This document shows, piece by piece, positions 1 to 9,728 of a stretch of DNA of 64,000 nucleotides; the stretch's first letter is position 1; every line of letters begins with the position of its first letter. Source of the stretch: Diphasiastrum complanatum (Eukaryota; Streptophyta; Lycopodiopsida; Lycopodiales; Lycopodiaceae); contig CM055099.1 in the NCBI GenBank assembly GCA_029204225.1, positions 41,966,597 through 42,030,596 of the forward strand, given 5' to 3'. The notes under the pieces were generated by a model. It ran no database searches and had not been told where the DNA came from. It saw nothing but the letters and a program-made list of their open reading frames with translations. Made by a program: the position numbers and the translations under genes.

Positions 1-519
1 AGTCGCGGCTGTCCACGACCTCTTCTGATCAGACTCCATTGCTAGGGTGCCCTCCTCTGTGTTTTTACAGCTTGGAAAATAGATCAGTATAGAGAGAAAA
101 CTCTGATTTTGTGCTCCCAAACCCCAGACTAGGATTTTTCCCACAAATCTTGTCTTGGCTTTCAATTCATAGTGTTCTGATAGGCCTATCCTCTTGCTCT
201 GCGGTCGTCCTAATGCTAGAACTCTGATGCTTCAACCCGTTTGTCAAATGGTGTCCGATTGAATGCACACTGACTGCAAACACCAAATAGCCTGCTTTGG
301 AATTTCAAAATTCCGTTTGCTGAGGTTCTGATTCAGCCGACAACCCTTGTCTCTGAATCCTCACACAGTCTCAAGATGACCAAGCTTCTGTGTGCTAAAC
401 TCTCTGCACCAGTGTTTCTCTTTCCGTCTTCAACCCGCCGTAGACCCTGAACTCTCAGAAGACACTTCTCCTGAAGCTCTCTTCAACGACAATGTTGTAC
501 TATGTACACTCCCTGTACG
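1..519. other. Unassigned sequence, probably the inside of a minus-strand LTR element
   Basis: No open frame of useful length is seen on either strand. The stretch lies on the internal side of a tRNA-Met primer-binding-site complement at 520-531, so it is probably the 5' leader of a minus-strand LTR retrotransposon that runs off the left window edge. Confidence 0.3.
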
Positions 520-805
520 GCTCTGATACCAAGTTAGAATTTGCTTTGCACAGAAACACAAATCATGCTACATAGTGACACAGACAGATAACACTCTCCA
601 CAACAAGCTCACATAGCAACTGTATTTCTCAAAATGAAATTACATTGTACCTATAGTTGTTCACTCAGGCAACCCATGCATGACCCAGGTTGCCGTTGGC
701 GGGAGGCGTGTCCCGTCGACTTGCCTTGTGGCGAGGCCAACTGATCCTTATCAACTGATAGGACCCACAGTACAGTAGCACAATGATTCTACTTTATTTC
801 TAACT
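520..805 (-). mobile_element. LTR with adjacent primer binding site, minus strand
   Basis: GCTCTGATACCA at 520-531 is the reverse complement of the initiator tRNA-Met binding site used by plant copia elements. Immediately to its right, 533-805 is bounded by the inverted pair GTTAGAA and TTCTAAC, giving a roughly 270-bp LTR read on the minus strand as the 5' LTR. The usual TG...CA ends are partly mutated and no partner LTR is in the window, so the exact limits are uncertain. Confidence 0.5.
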
Positions 806-1116
806 AAAAGAATATGTTGCCTTCTAATCAAAGGAATGGCTTTTGTCTTCTACATATCTACTGAAATTCCAGATGATGAGTCTGTTGAATCTTCAACTGT
901 TCCATTGATCAAAGCATCTGCACCTGCTCCAGTTGATGTAAATGATGCAGATACTGATATAGGGGTTGAAGCTGAAGCTTCTATGGCTTCAGATTATCAG
1001 AAAACTCCCCCTTGTTCTATAATCCTCTCCGATTCTCTTCCATATGCATCTCGTTAATCAATTAACTCTACTCGATGTTCCTTTATATTTTATAAATAAT
1101 GAATGTCATATTTCAT
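806..1116 (+). other. Gap with a short unrecognised frame
   Basis: A 73-codon frame (836-1057, opening MAFVFYISTEIPDDESVESS) is rich in acidic residues, Ser and Ala and resembles no family I recognise. It may be a remnant of an LTR-element polyprotein linker. There is no independent evidence that it is a gene. Confidence 0.15.
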
Positions 1117-2040
1117 TTAATGATATAGAATATTATTGCAATTGTTGTAATTGCGCTCACCATATTCTGATTTGTATAATTCAGTTATATGAAGTGGTTG
1201 GCCAACTACTTTGAACATTTCGTCATTATAAAAATTTCTACCTAATCTTACCCGATATGGACGCGGAAGATTAATTTTCTTCACCATCACTTGGGAAAAA
1301 GCTTCTTTAACTATTCTAAAAAAAGTAGAATAAGCATTTCTGCTAATTCCAGATACATCACATGCACCTTGTATCACATTCACATCCAAGTATGATTGAA
1401 CCTTAATCAAAACAGTCTCTATAATTTCATTTTAAATTTTTTCAAACCGAGCATTTTTTATCATTTCCTTTGCTGACTTTCTTGGTAAAACATGACTTAA
1501 AGATGATTCAATGCATGAACGATCTGTTAAATAGTTCTTTGCCACCAAACATGAGCTGCAACAAACATATGAAACTCAAATTATGTTTAATAAATAAATA
1601 ATTCATGTTACCAAGTGCAAATCAAACTTAAATGATATATACAAATCAAATAAATAGTTTAGATGACAACTTGAATGCTCGGATTCTTTTTTCTGATTGC
1701 CGCTATGTGTAGATAGGTCATCAATATTCTTCGTCGGTACTGTCTTTCTTTTCCTCTTCATCATTGTCTTATTGATCACTTTTAAATCAACAACATATTT
1801 TAAACTCTCGGATCGCAACTTTTCCATGAATTCTAACATTTCTTGGTTTGATCCTTGAAGAGTAGTGACAGTAACATTCAACTCTGACATAGCATTCTTG
1901 AGTGCATTGTTTTCAGCACTAGTGTGTTGCACATAATGAAGCAATTGTTGATTAGCAAACTGTAATTGTTGATCAGCAATCCACCATAGGGCTTCAATCT
2001 GCTATCTTATGGGCTCCAAATCTGCCAACAGATCCCCTGC
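1117..2040 (-). pseudogene. Transposase-like protein remnant, middle part (diverged copy)
   Basis: Read on the minus strand, 2040-1603 encodes a coiled-coil stretch (ADQQLQFANQQLLHYVQ...) followed by a basic KRKRKT patch. 1578-1117 encodes a segment ending in ACDVSGISRNAYSTFFRIVKE. The same order, a coiled coil, then RKRR, then TCDQGGVSRKGYRALKKYMKR, occurs in the transposase-like gene at 20116-22837, so this is a diverged relative. It carries stops, for example just before the segment that opens NEIIETVLIKVQSYLD. The relationship is inferred from protein pattern only. Confidence 0.55.
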
Positions 2041-2560
2041 AGTAGGGCGCTGGCTCTCCAAGAATGCTCCAAATCCTAACTGAAGATGCCGAATCTCACA
2101 CAAGTCTTAAAAGCAACACCCTAAGTAAATACATAGAATTACCCAGCAAATCCGTCACTTTATTAATCTCAAGCAAATGTACATAGATCAACAAGCAAAC
2201 ATGAGAGCTCTGCTGCAAGTCTCCTCCCAACCATAGCTGCATAGGAATACCATAATGAAGAATGCCTGACCAAACTCACACTATATCCCCTCAAGAACCC
2301 TTTAACCCTGACACATCCTAACGTCGACACATGGCAAACTCCATGCACAGCCGACACTTGCCACTTGGTAGTATTCTGACACATAGGCAAGCTAGTAGGT
2401 GGACAGTCTGACACATGTCACTCATGCATTGGACCGTGTCCTAATGAGCATTTGACACACATCATGTTGAGCTGTCCATTGATCATCCAACAAGTGTCAC
2501 TCATGCACTGGACAAGTGTCCCAGTGAGTATATGACACGTGTGAGTGTCACTTTGATGAA
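2041..2560 (-). repeat. LTR-like segment related to the gypsy LTR at 4327
   Basis: On the minus strand this stretch contains blocks that recur in the LTR at 4327-4756: a CACGTGTCATA-type box, CCAGTGCATGAGTGACAC, and GGGTAATTCT(A/G)TGTATTTACTTAGGG. It is inverted relative to that LTR and interrupts the transposase-like remnant. A 37-bp piece of it (2506-2545) recurs at 3176-3212, which suggests rearrangement breakpoints. Confidence 0.4.
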
Positions 2561-2584
2561 CAAAATTTCAGATACAGATGATCG

Positions 2585-3177
2585 AACGTTTAGTGTTCAA
2601 TCGGAAAATCACATATGGTGGTTGGCGGCATTCCAGGTATACATTTTAATTTTCATTTAGAATATCTATATTAACAATTCATACCTTGCCAATTTTTATT
2701 GACTCATGTCATGCATTACTTGTTTCTCTACAGGTCTTGAAAGAGGACCATAAAATACTATCATGGATATTTTTAAGAACAAATTATGGCGAGATTATAA
2801 AGAGACATTTGGAGAGTGAGAAATTTATAGTCGAAAACCATGGAAGTTTTCAAATTCAATGGCACCTTGCAGGGGATTTGAAAACATTTAAAATGTATGT
2901 ATAATGTCTCTCATGGGGCAACATCAAAGCATCCATGTCTTTATTGCATGAAGGATTGCTACAATATGAATTTGGGACGATCAACAAACACTGGCCCAAC
3001 ACGAGAAGCTGAAGATCCAAATATGAAAAGTGTTCTTCCAATTCCATTAAAATATGTTCACATATGCACATTGCATGCTGAGGTTTGTATTATTGAAAAA
3101 CTAATTTACCTGCAAAGTCCTACTAGCATGGAATCATAAACCAGAGTCAGTGGCTAAAGCAGCAATTAGGAGGTTGC
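2585..3177 (+). pseudogene. Transposase-like protein remnant, C-terminal part, inverted
   Basis: The plus strand encodes SVQSENHIWWLAAFQ, then a probable 97-bp intron (2637-2733, GTATAC to CTACAG), then VLKEDHKILSW...IQWHLAGDLKTFKMY. After a one-base-type frameshift near 2895 come CLYCMKDCYN and VHICTLHAEVCIIEKLIYL, then AWNHKPESVAKAAIRRL after another frame change. Each block aligns with the minus-strand gene at 20615-21630 (SVQSENHIWWIAAFEV, HLAADLKTLKC, CIYC, VHFCTMHGELRILDKLLFL). The Trp in QWHLAG corresponds to the in-frame TGA of the larger gene. Orientation is opposite to the flanking remnant pieces, so an inversion has occurred. Confidence 0.6.
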
Positions 3178-3204
3178 ACTGGACCAAATGTCCAAGTGAG
3201 TATA

Positions 3205-3518
3205 TGACAAGATCTGCTATGCATTCCAATATCACACAACCTTTGACAATATCCAAGTAATCCGCTATTTCCTTCACATACATATCTGAGAAGATGAGTT
3301 ACGGACTTAAAATCTGGACACAAATTGGTAGTTGGATCATTAGGATAAATTGATCCATCCACCCACAAATCTATATTCATATGATTATTCATTCTCAATT
3401 CTCTAACTATTGCTGCAGCATTCTCTACAACTTTTGCATTTCTCTTAATAATTGGAGTGCATTCCATCGGAAGAGCAACATGCAAATGGAACATTGCCAT
3501 TTTTAAAGCTACAATCAT
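3205..3518 (-). pseudogene. Transposase-like protein remnant, N-terminal part
   Basis: The minus-strand frame contains MFHLHV, IDLWVDGSIYPNDPTTN and LLRYVCEGNSGLLGYCQ. These match YHLHV, IDVWVRGDLYPHNPLVD and LLRFIGDGRNGLLGYCQ at the start of the gene at 22837. It is the N-terminal exon of the same diverged copy whose other pieces lie at 1117-3177. Confidence 0.6.
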
Positions 3519-3918
3519 GTAAATGAATCTACCTACAATAAATCAATATGAGTAGATCTAGCATTCCTTACTTTTGTAATGTTTATGTCGCATTGAAAAA
3601 TCGTCCCGCCTCATATTTCACTATAAGCATACACTGATTTCAAAAGTTTTGCCTCTCCCGCTTCAATTTTTGCATTGAGCACACCAAGATTTTCAGTCTT
3701 AAAGCTCTAGTCCCGAATTTTGGAACGAGCATGAAGAGAAGTTATTACATCTCATGCTAAACCAACTATTGACCATACTAGTTAAACGTGCCAATTGTCA
3801 GTTTGAAACTCTAGTTTGCTGATTTTTTGAGAAGAAGAGTCTATGTGTAGTTAGAACTTGGCATAGGAGGTCTATTCTATCCAGTTCTTCTAGGAATTCA
3901 GGGCAACCTATCTGTGTA
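3519..3918. other. Unassigned sequence
   Basis: No coding pattern or repeat structure was recognised. It lies between the transposase remnant and the gypsy fragment and may be the leader of the latter. Confidence 0.2.
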
Positions 3919-3975
3919 GTGTTTGAGGTGTTGGGAGCTTGGTTTTTCTTTGTTAATGCTACCTATTTTTCTGCT

Positions 3976-4314
3976 ATGGCATCCGCAAGCAACACCAGTC
4001 AAGATTCACAGAGACTAGATGCTGTATGTTCCAAGGTGGATGCTATCGAAGCTACTCTTAAGCTGATTTTGAAGGTTTTACATGACGGTGATAACTTGTT
4101 GGTTGATGGCCTTGTATTGTTTCAGGAGCATGGGGAGGTGATGCATGGACCAACGAGAGTATTGGACCAGAGGCATAGATGGTTGCGGAATCGTTTGCTC
4201 CGTGAGTACTTGGTTGCATGGCATGGACGACCTCTCAGTGATGCTACCTGGGAGACCGCACATGGGTTGCATGCACAGTATCCAGACTTTGCCATCGAGG
4301 ACAATGTCATCTGA
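3976..4314 (+). pseudogene. Internally deleted Ty3/gypsy chromovirus: gag start fused to chromodomain
   Basis: From the ATG at 3976 the protein opens MASASNTSQDSQRLDAV, a coiled-coil start of the kind seen in plant gypsy Gag proteins. It passes within about 45 residues into VLDQRHRWLRNRLLREYLVAWHGRPL-SDATWE, the C-terminal chromodomain of chromovirus polyproteins (EYLV-W-G...ATWE). Everything between (most of Gag, protease, reverse transcriptase, RNase H, integrase core) is missing. The frame is open and ends at TGA 4312, just before a polypurine tract. It is either a deletion derivative or a family of small non-autonomous elements. Chromodomain assignment is firm; the gag assignment is tentative. 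Confidence 0.6.
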
Positions 4315-4756
4315 GGAGGGAAGGGATGTCACATGTAATTTGAATCTTTTGCCCAATGTAAATGGTAAATTGTAATTATTAAATTGTAAATGGCTAAGTC
4401 ACCGGGGTGGAGACAGTTGTAAATTGACTGGATCTCATGAGAGTCTGCTGGACTGACCTCCTAAAAAGTAGGAAGGATTGATCGGTCAACGTGACACGTG
4501 TCATATTCTCACCGGGACGCTTGGTCCAGTGCATGAGTGACACTTGTCGAACGGTCAATGGACGAGTCAACAGGGGTAATTCTGTGTATTTACTTAGGGT
4601 TTGTGAGATGGTGTGCAACAATTTCAACGAGCCATGCTTGGAATTTATGGAAATTTAGGTCCAACACAATCTAATCAAGATCCGGCGTGAGGCAAATCAG
4701 AGTCCCAAATGAATAAATCTCGCGAGGTGTCATGGCCCCGCCACCAGTTTTGTTGG
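4315..4756 (+). repeat. Polypurine tract and 3' LTR of the gypsy element
   Basis: GAGGAGGGAAGGGA immediately precedes TGTCACATG at 4327, the expected polypurine tract and LTR start after the chromodomain. The LTR includes a CACGTGTCATA box. Its right end is not clear and is placed near 4756, before the next TGTTGAAGGG motif. Confidence 0.5.
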
Positions 4757-5700
4757 GAGATACTGTTGAAGGGTTTGCGAATATCGAGACAACCCTAATT
4801 AGATTATTCATTTATTAGCATTTTACACATCTTGCAGACAAATGACATTCAATCATCTTTCTAGCTGAAATGTCATAGCCTGATCATAATACTCTTCAAA
4901 GTATCCAATGTAATCCAATGTTCCTCTGGAAAATCACTAACCTATAAATTCATGAGCATCATTTGCTTTATTATAGACTTCTCGATCATCATTCAATAGA
5001 TTACCTTATTATAGACTTATCGATCATTTCCACTAGATTCTTTGAGAAATCATAATTTCTCCTCCAACGATATCTCTTACAATGCCCGAATTGTCCACCA
5101 TAGTGAAAATTGCCTTTTTTCTTACTAGTTTTGTTGTTGTTGTAAAGCTTTTTTATTCTCTCGAGAATGGTCTCCTTTTTCCTATTTTGCCTTTTTTTTG
5201 TCTTTCTTCTTGGATATTAATGCTTGCTCTAAGTTTGTTCCTACATAAGCCACCAACCCGTTGTTTCTCCCAAAGAAAGATGCACACAAATCATCAAATG
5301 TAATAGATGTTGCTCTCATTGACATAGTTAAGCTTTGTTAAAATTGCCTGAAAAGATGGAAACAAGCTAATCAAAGTGACAAAAACCAAGTCATGATTTT
5401 CTAGTCTTCATCATGCTCCCAAGTACTCCTCCCTCCTACTTTTAATCATTGTAATGAGATCAAAATGATTGTTCACCCTCTTTCATTCTCAAGCTATACA
5501 ACACTACCAAGAGCTTTAAGAAAATCTATTCTATAGTGTTACAATGCTTGATGAGAGATCATTTTCTTTGATTGATGCAACCAGCTCTAAGAAGAATATT
5601 TATTCATTTCACAAGGTAAATCTAGAGCCTTCTCAATTTTGTATGTATGATTGAAGATTTCATACAAGCTTATGAGAGCTTTATGCCATTTGCGAAGGCA
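4757..5700 (-). mobile_element. Decayed copia gag, minus strand
   Basis: On the minus strand, broken frames recall a copia Gag (UBN2-type). Near 5040-5130 lies a degenerate zinc knuckle (FHYGGQFGHCKRY), preceded by a Ser/Lys-rich tract and a stretch resembling the LxxLPxSYxxF...L region near 5300-5450. TGTTGAAGGG at about 4762 may be an LTR border. Many stops; long dead. Confidence 0.45.
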
Positions 5701-5720
5701 AATGGTTAGGGTGTCTATGG

Positions 5721-5721
<1 letters not shown>

Positions 5722-5766
<45 letters not shown>
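5722..5766. repeat. (GA)n microsatellite
   Basis: About 22 perfect GA units. A (CT)n tract starts about 90 bp to the right, so the two are inverted and could pair as a hairpin. Confidence 0.95.
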
Positions 5767-5769
<3 letters not shown>

Positions 5770-5851
5770 GGTAGATCATCATCACGTTGTGGCTGCGCCG
5801 TCTCGTCTTTCCCGATAGAGTTTCGCTTCGTCGTGCTACCTACGTGAACTC

Positions 5852-5854
<3 letters not shown>

Positions 5855-5923
<69 letters not shown>
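5855..5923. repeat. Compound (CT)n(CA)n microsatellite
   Basis: About 24 CT units run directly into about 10 CA units. The tract sits roughly 0.7 kb upstream of the pectate lyase start. Confidence 0.95.
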
Positions 5924-5929
<6 letters not shown>

Positions 5930-6061
5930 TGCTTTTTACCGGACCCAGTGCAAGGGATAAGGTGATTCTTTGAAAAAGTCAATGAATGCAGAATTTTCAG
6001 GCAAGTAATGGATTTTTGGTGACTATTCTGCCCATTTTTGAATAGATTAAAAAGCAGAATA

Positions 6062-6193
6062 GTCACCTGTTTTTTTAAAAAAAAAATTAGTGCAGATTCT
6101 GCCTGAGTCTGCCACGTGGCAGCATCGGATTGGTCTCAAATTTTTTTAGTGCTGATTCTGCTTGTGCCTGCCACGTGGCAGCAAAGGATTGGT
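6062..6193 (+). promoter_or_regulatory. Tandemly duplicated G-box plus inverted CCAAT module
   Basis: Two copies of a roughly 60-bp block lie 415-545 bp upstream of the pectate lyase ATG. Each has an A/T run, TTAGTGC(A/T)GATTCTGC, the palindrome GCCACGTGGC (6111-6120 and 6170-6179) and an ATTGG box (inverted CCAAT). CACGTG G-boxes bind plant bZIP and bHLH factors. Use by this gene is inferred from position only. Confidence 0.45.
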
Positions 6194-6607
6194 TTTAAAA
6201 GGGTCCAAAAATCCATTACGCAATGGAAGGGGCCGGGCAGATCTGGAAATCCTTACCGGGGAAAATGGACTCTGTAATACATTGTGCTCGGACATTGTCT
6301 GAAATTCAAACTGGACGCATGCAACAAAAATCATTGGGTATCACAATTCTCTGGAGAAAGAGAGGCAGATAAAAGCACCAGCTTCACAACAGAAAATTAG
6401 TAAACCAAGCATGACAATTCATGCGTGCCCTGCTCATGTTTCTCATTTTGTTCTGAGCACTGAATCTATTGAAAATACAGCTGGCTTCATACTGGAATCC
6501 GGCATTTCAGAATGCTCTGCAAGGTCGTCTCCGTCTGGCCATGGCCACTAGCTTGGGAAGGTAGGGCTGATATCAGAACATAATCTATTCTTTCCATAAC
6601 GAGGCAG

Positions 6608-6873
6608 ATGGGCTCAATTAATATGCCGCCAGTCAGTGGCTTGCTTATCTTATTCATCACCATTCACTGCTGTAATATTACAAATGCAGATCATAATTTT
6701 GATTCTTATAGATACAACGTCAGCAATATTGCCGATGCACCTTATGATTTTCATTTATATAGATACAACGTCAGTATTGGCAGCATCACAGAGCCCATTC
6801 GTAAGGAAAGTGTGGCGCCCACGATTTCTCTGCAACATTTTGCTAAGCAAAGAATTCACCGATCAAGGCCCAT
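6608..6873 (+). pseudogene. Pectate lyase exon 1 (signal peptide and N-terminal region)
   Basis: The ATG at 6608 opens a classic signal peptide: MGSINMPPVS, then the hydrophobic GLLILFITI, with likely cleavage near NA-DH. The exon ends in phase 2 at AT/GTAAGT (6874) and joins exon 2 at TTGCAG/T (7617) to give Ile-Trp-Gly-Arg. A small internal tandem duplication produces YRYNVS twice. Intron 1 is 743 bp with no recognised feature. Confidence 0.75.
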
Positions 6874-7616
6874 GTAAGTTTGAATATAACCTTGAAATTT
6901 GCCACACTTTCTTAGTGCCCACTGCTTACAAACAGCAGCTGCAATCGCTCCGTGGATCCGCTAGTCAGTACTGCATATAAGGCTTATCAGCTTGATAATA
7001 AGATATTATATCTAATATGTATCATCATATGTGAATACAAATATGCCATCTGCTATGTGTATACGTATATACCAACATCATTTGTATGCGATGTTTAATA
7101 GTATAATTGCAGTTTGCATTTCTCTGTTTACCGCATTATTTTTGTTCTTTTGTTGCCACTGTATCTGATAGCACTAGGTTCAAACTTCAATCAATATTCA
7201 CAGAGTGTACGCTGTACCTTCACTACTGGCCAACCCAAGGTTGTGCTCACTACTGGCCAAGCCAGGATTGGAGCACAAGGCTCGTAGATATCCCTTTTTG
7301 CAGCTACCTGAATATTTAGAGCCTGAGTAGTCTTCAACTTTCAAGATGCAGAAACCACACTTATCCAACTAGGGTACTCTGAGCGACTTCCTCTTTTTCT
7401 ATTAGAAACTCAAGGGCAGGCGTTAAAGCTCCATAATATCTACTATTCTGTGTCTAGACTTTCCAAGGATTTACTATCAAGAAATCTCAGTTTTCTGACA
7501 TGTCAAAATGAAATTTTACTGCAATTGTTTTCCATCTTCTGCCTCTAATATACTTAAATCTACCTACACCGCATCTTATTTGTAAGCATCTGAAATGTAC
7601 TTTGATCATGTTGCAG

Positions 7617-8225
7617 TTGGGGGCGAGGCGTAGGTCGCACAGGAAACGTGATCGATGATTGCTGGAGAGGAGATGCACAATGGGCTCGTAACAGAATGAA
7701 GGTGGCCGACTGTGCAAAAGGATTCGGCAGCAATGCGTTAGGTGGAAAATACGGCACAAACTACGTTGTCACAAGGGCAGATGACGATCCTGTGAATCCT
7801 GCACCTGGCACCTGCGCTATGGCGTCACCCTTCCTGGCCCCACCTGGATCTATTTCGCCCAGGACATGCTCATCGTCCTCAAGTTCGAGCTCATAGTGTC
7901 CAGCTTCAAGACCCTGGATGGCCGAGGAGCCCACGTGCAGATTGCATACGGCGCCTGCCTGACACTGCAATACGTGAGTCATGTGATTATCCACGGGTTG
8001 CACATCCATGACTGTGTTCCTGGCTCTTCTGGTGATGTGAAAAGCTCTGCCTCGCATACGGGATACAGACAAGGATCGAAAGGAACCGCTATTGTCATTT
8101 TTGGATCTAACAACGTATGGATCGACCACAATTCTCTTGCTCACTGCTACGATGGGCTGATTAACGTCATTCATGCTTCCACAGACGTCACCGTGTCCAA
8201 TAACTACTTTACAAATCATGACGAG
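7617..8225 (+). pseudogene. Pectate lyase exon 2 (core of the parallel beta-helix)
   Basis: It encodes [20 protein letters not shown], then the [10 protein letters not shown] motif, where one C is missing near 7812. Reading in the shifted frame then gives [54 protein letters not shown] and VTVSNNYFTNHDE. The Ca2+-site WIDHNS region is intact. The exon ends GAC GAG/GTAGGT in phase 0. The single missing base is the only lesion in 609 bp. Confidence 0.85.
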
Positions 8226-8499
8226 GTAGGTTTTCTTCTGCAATCATCATTCATAAGAATCCAATGCTTTTCTAGATAAAAATCAAATAGAGACTTAAAC
8301 ATTTATGGAAAACCTTCCTTTGAAATGACCTTCAGTCACCCTCATTGTTTTTTAAACTTGTTGGGTTTTAGCTTCGGTGCGATAGGGATAACCAATTATG
8401 GTGATTTGGGTAACATCTCATGTGTCTATACCACGTGATTTGAACATATAAATTGATTGTTTTTAAACTGTTACATCCTTTTGAATTTCAATCTTTGTT
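8226..8499. other. Start of pectate lyase intron 2
   Basis: The donor GTAGGT follows exon 2. The next 270 bp show nothing recognisable before the first copia remnant. Confidence 0.5.
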
Positions 8500-9190
8500 C
8501 CATCGTTTTCTGACAATCTAAATACTTCTTGAACCTCCAAAATGACAAAGCTTCTCGTGATTCCTTCTGTCAAGCATCTCCTCGACGTGCTTCTGTTTAC
8601 TCAACCTGATTGTCCCTCTTTCTCTATCTCTGATAACTTCTATCCCTAAACAATAATGCAAATTACCTAAGTCTTTGATGTCAAATATCTTTCCCAGTTT
8701 TGATTTGCATTTGTTATCATTTCCTATCATAATAATGTCATCTACGTATAAAGCTTGGTTAGCTTGACATCCAAAGTTTCTTTGGTCTCAGGTTCGAGCC
8801 TCCCCTTGGAAACCAAGAAGCATCTACGTATAAAGCTATGCCGGTTAAAAGGTACTTCGCTTGTTTTGCAGAACTTGTGTCAACATTTCTTTTCCTGAGA
8901 CCATTCTTTACAAAGAACGTCTTAGTCCTCTCATACCAAGACCAAGATGCCACTCGTAGTTGTTTACTATTGCCCAGGCTAATAAGATCGTGATCAATCC
9001 GATTTTTGCACCGGGGCGAAGGTGTCTTTGTAATCCAATCCTTCAATATGTGAGAAACCCTTCTCAACCATTCTTGCTTTAAATCTAACAATTTCCACTC
9101 CTGCCCCTGCTTTATTTTGAATGACACCTTTGACCTTATTGCTCTCTTGCTCAGTGGTAGTTCAGCCAACTATCAAGCATTATTTCTCTT
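8500..9190 (-). mobile_element. Old copia X, reverse transcriptase part, interrupted by element A
   Basis: On the minus strand, broken frames contain GLDYKDTFAPV-like, SWSWYERTKTFFVKNGL and IFDIKDLGNLHYCLGIEV, the order found in copia reverse transcriptases. The fragment stops exactly at the target-site duplication of element A and its upstream part resumes at 14057. A YVDD-type catalytic stretch is not preserved. Confidence 0.7.
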
Positions 9191-9527
9191 TGAAGGATCA
9201 ATTTTATCTTAACAGCACGAGCAACTGATAATTAAAACACAGACATATCGTACTGAAAGAACACAATTAATCAACACAGTAATAATGTGCAATCACTGTC
9301 ACACAAAACACGAAGGAGAATCACAAAGCATCCAAAAACGAGCGTAGTGTCTGCTCAGATCATTCTTCATTATATTCTTACGACGGGTGCCCTCCAAGAA
9401 TTGGCCCAGAGAGTACTCAGAGATGATGCCAAGAACTCCTAATCCCGTCATACTTACCGGTCGTTTCTTTTTCCTATTCAGCTGAATTCTAACGGTTATC
9501 CTAAGTGTGAATTGCTTATAACTAACA
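9191..9527 (-). repeat. 3' LTR of element A
   Basis: Starts TGAAGGATC and ends CTAACA on the plus strand, so as an LTR it reads TGTTAG...CTTCA. A purine-rich stretch (minus-strand TTGAGGGAGAGTT) adjoins it on the internal side as the polypurine tract. Confidence 0.9.
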
Positions 9528-9728
9528 AACTCTCCCTCAATTCATAACTTAGGTTTAGCCTATTTCTATCAGTCCAAATTGGCCTCTCAGACATGCAAAT
9601 GTGTCTCTAGTCAAAGGCTTTGTCAACAGATCAGCTATTAAGTTTTCACCACAACAATATTCTACTTTTATGACACATCCCTGCACTAGGTCTCTAACAA
9701 AGTGATACTGCAAGTCTATATGCTTGCT

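Noticed and set aside
2169-2414. 81-codon minus-strand frame as a gene
   Set aside because: It lies within LTR-like sequence and shows no protein family pattern.
4078-4356. Minus-strand frames opposite the chromodomain
   Set aside because: Shadows of the plus-strand coding region.
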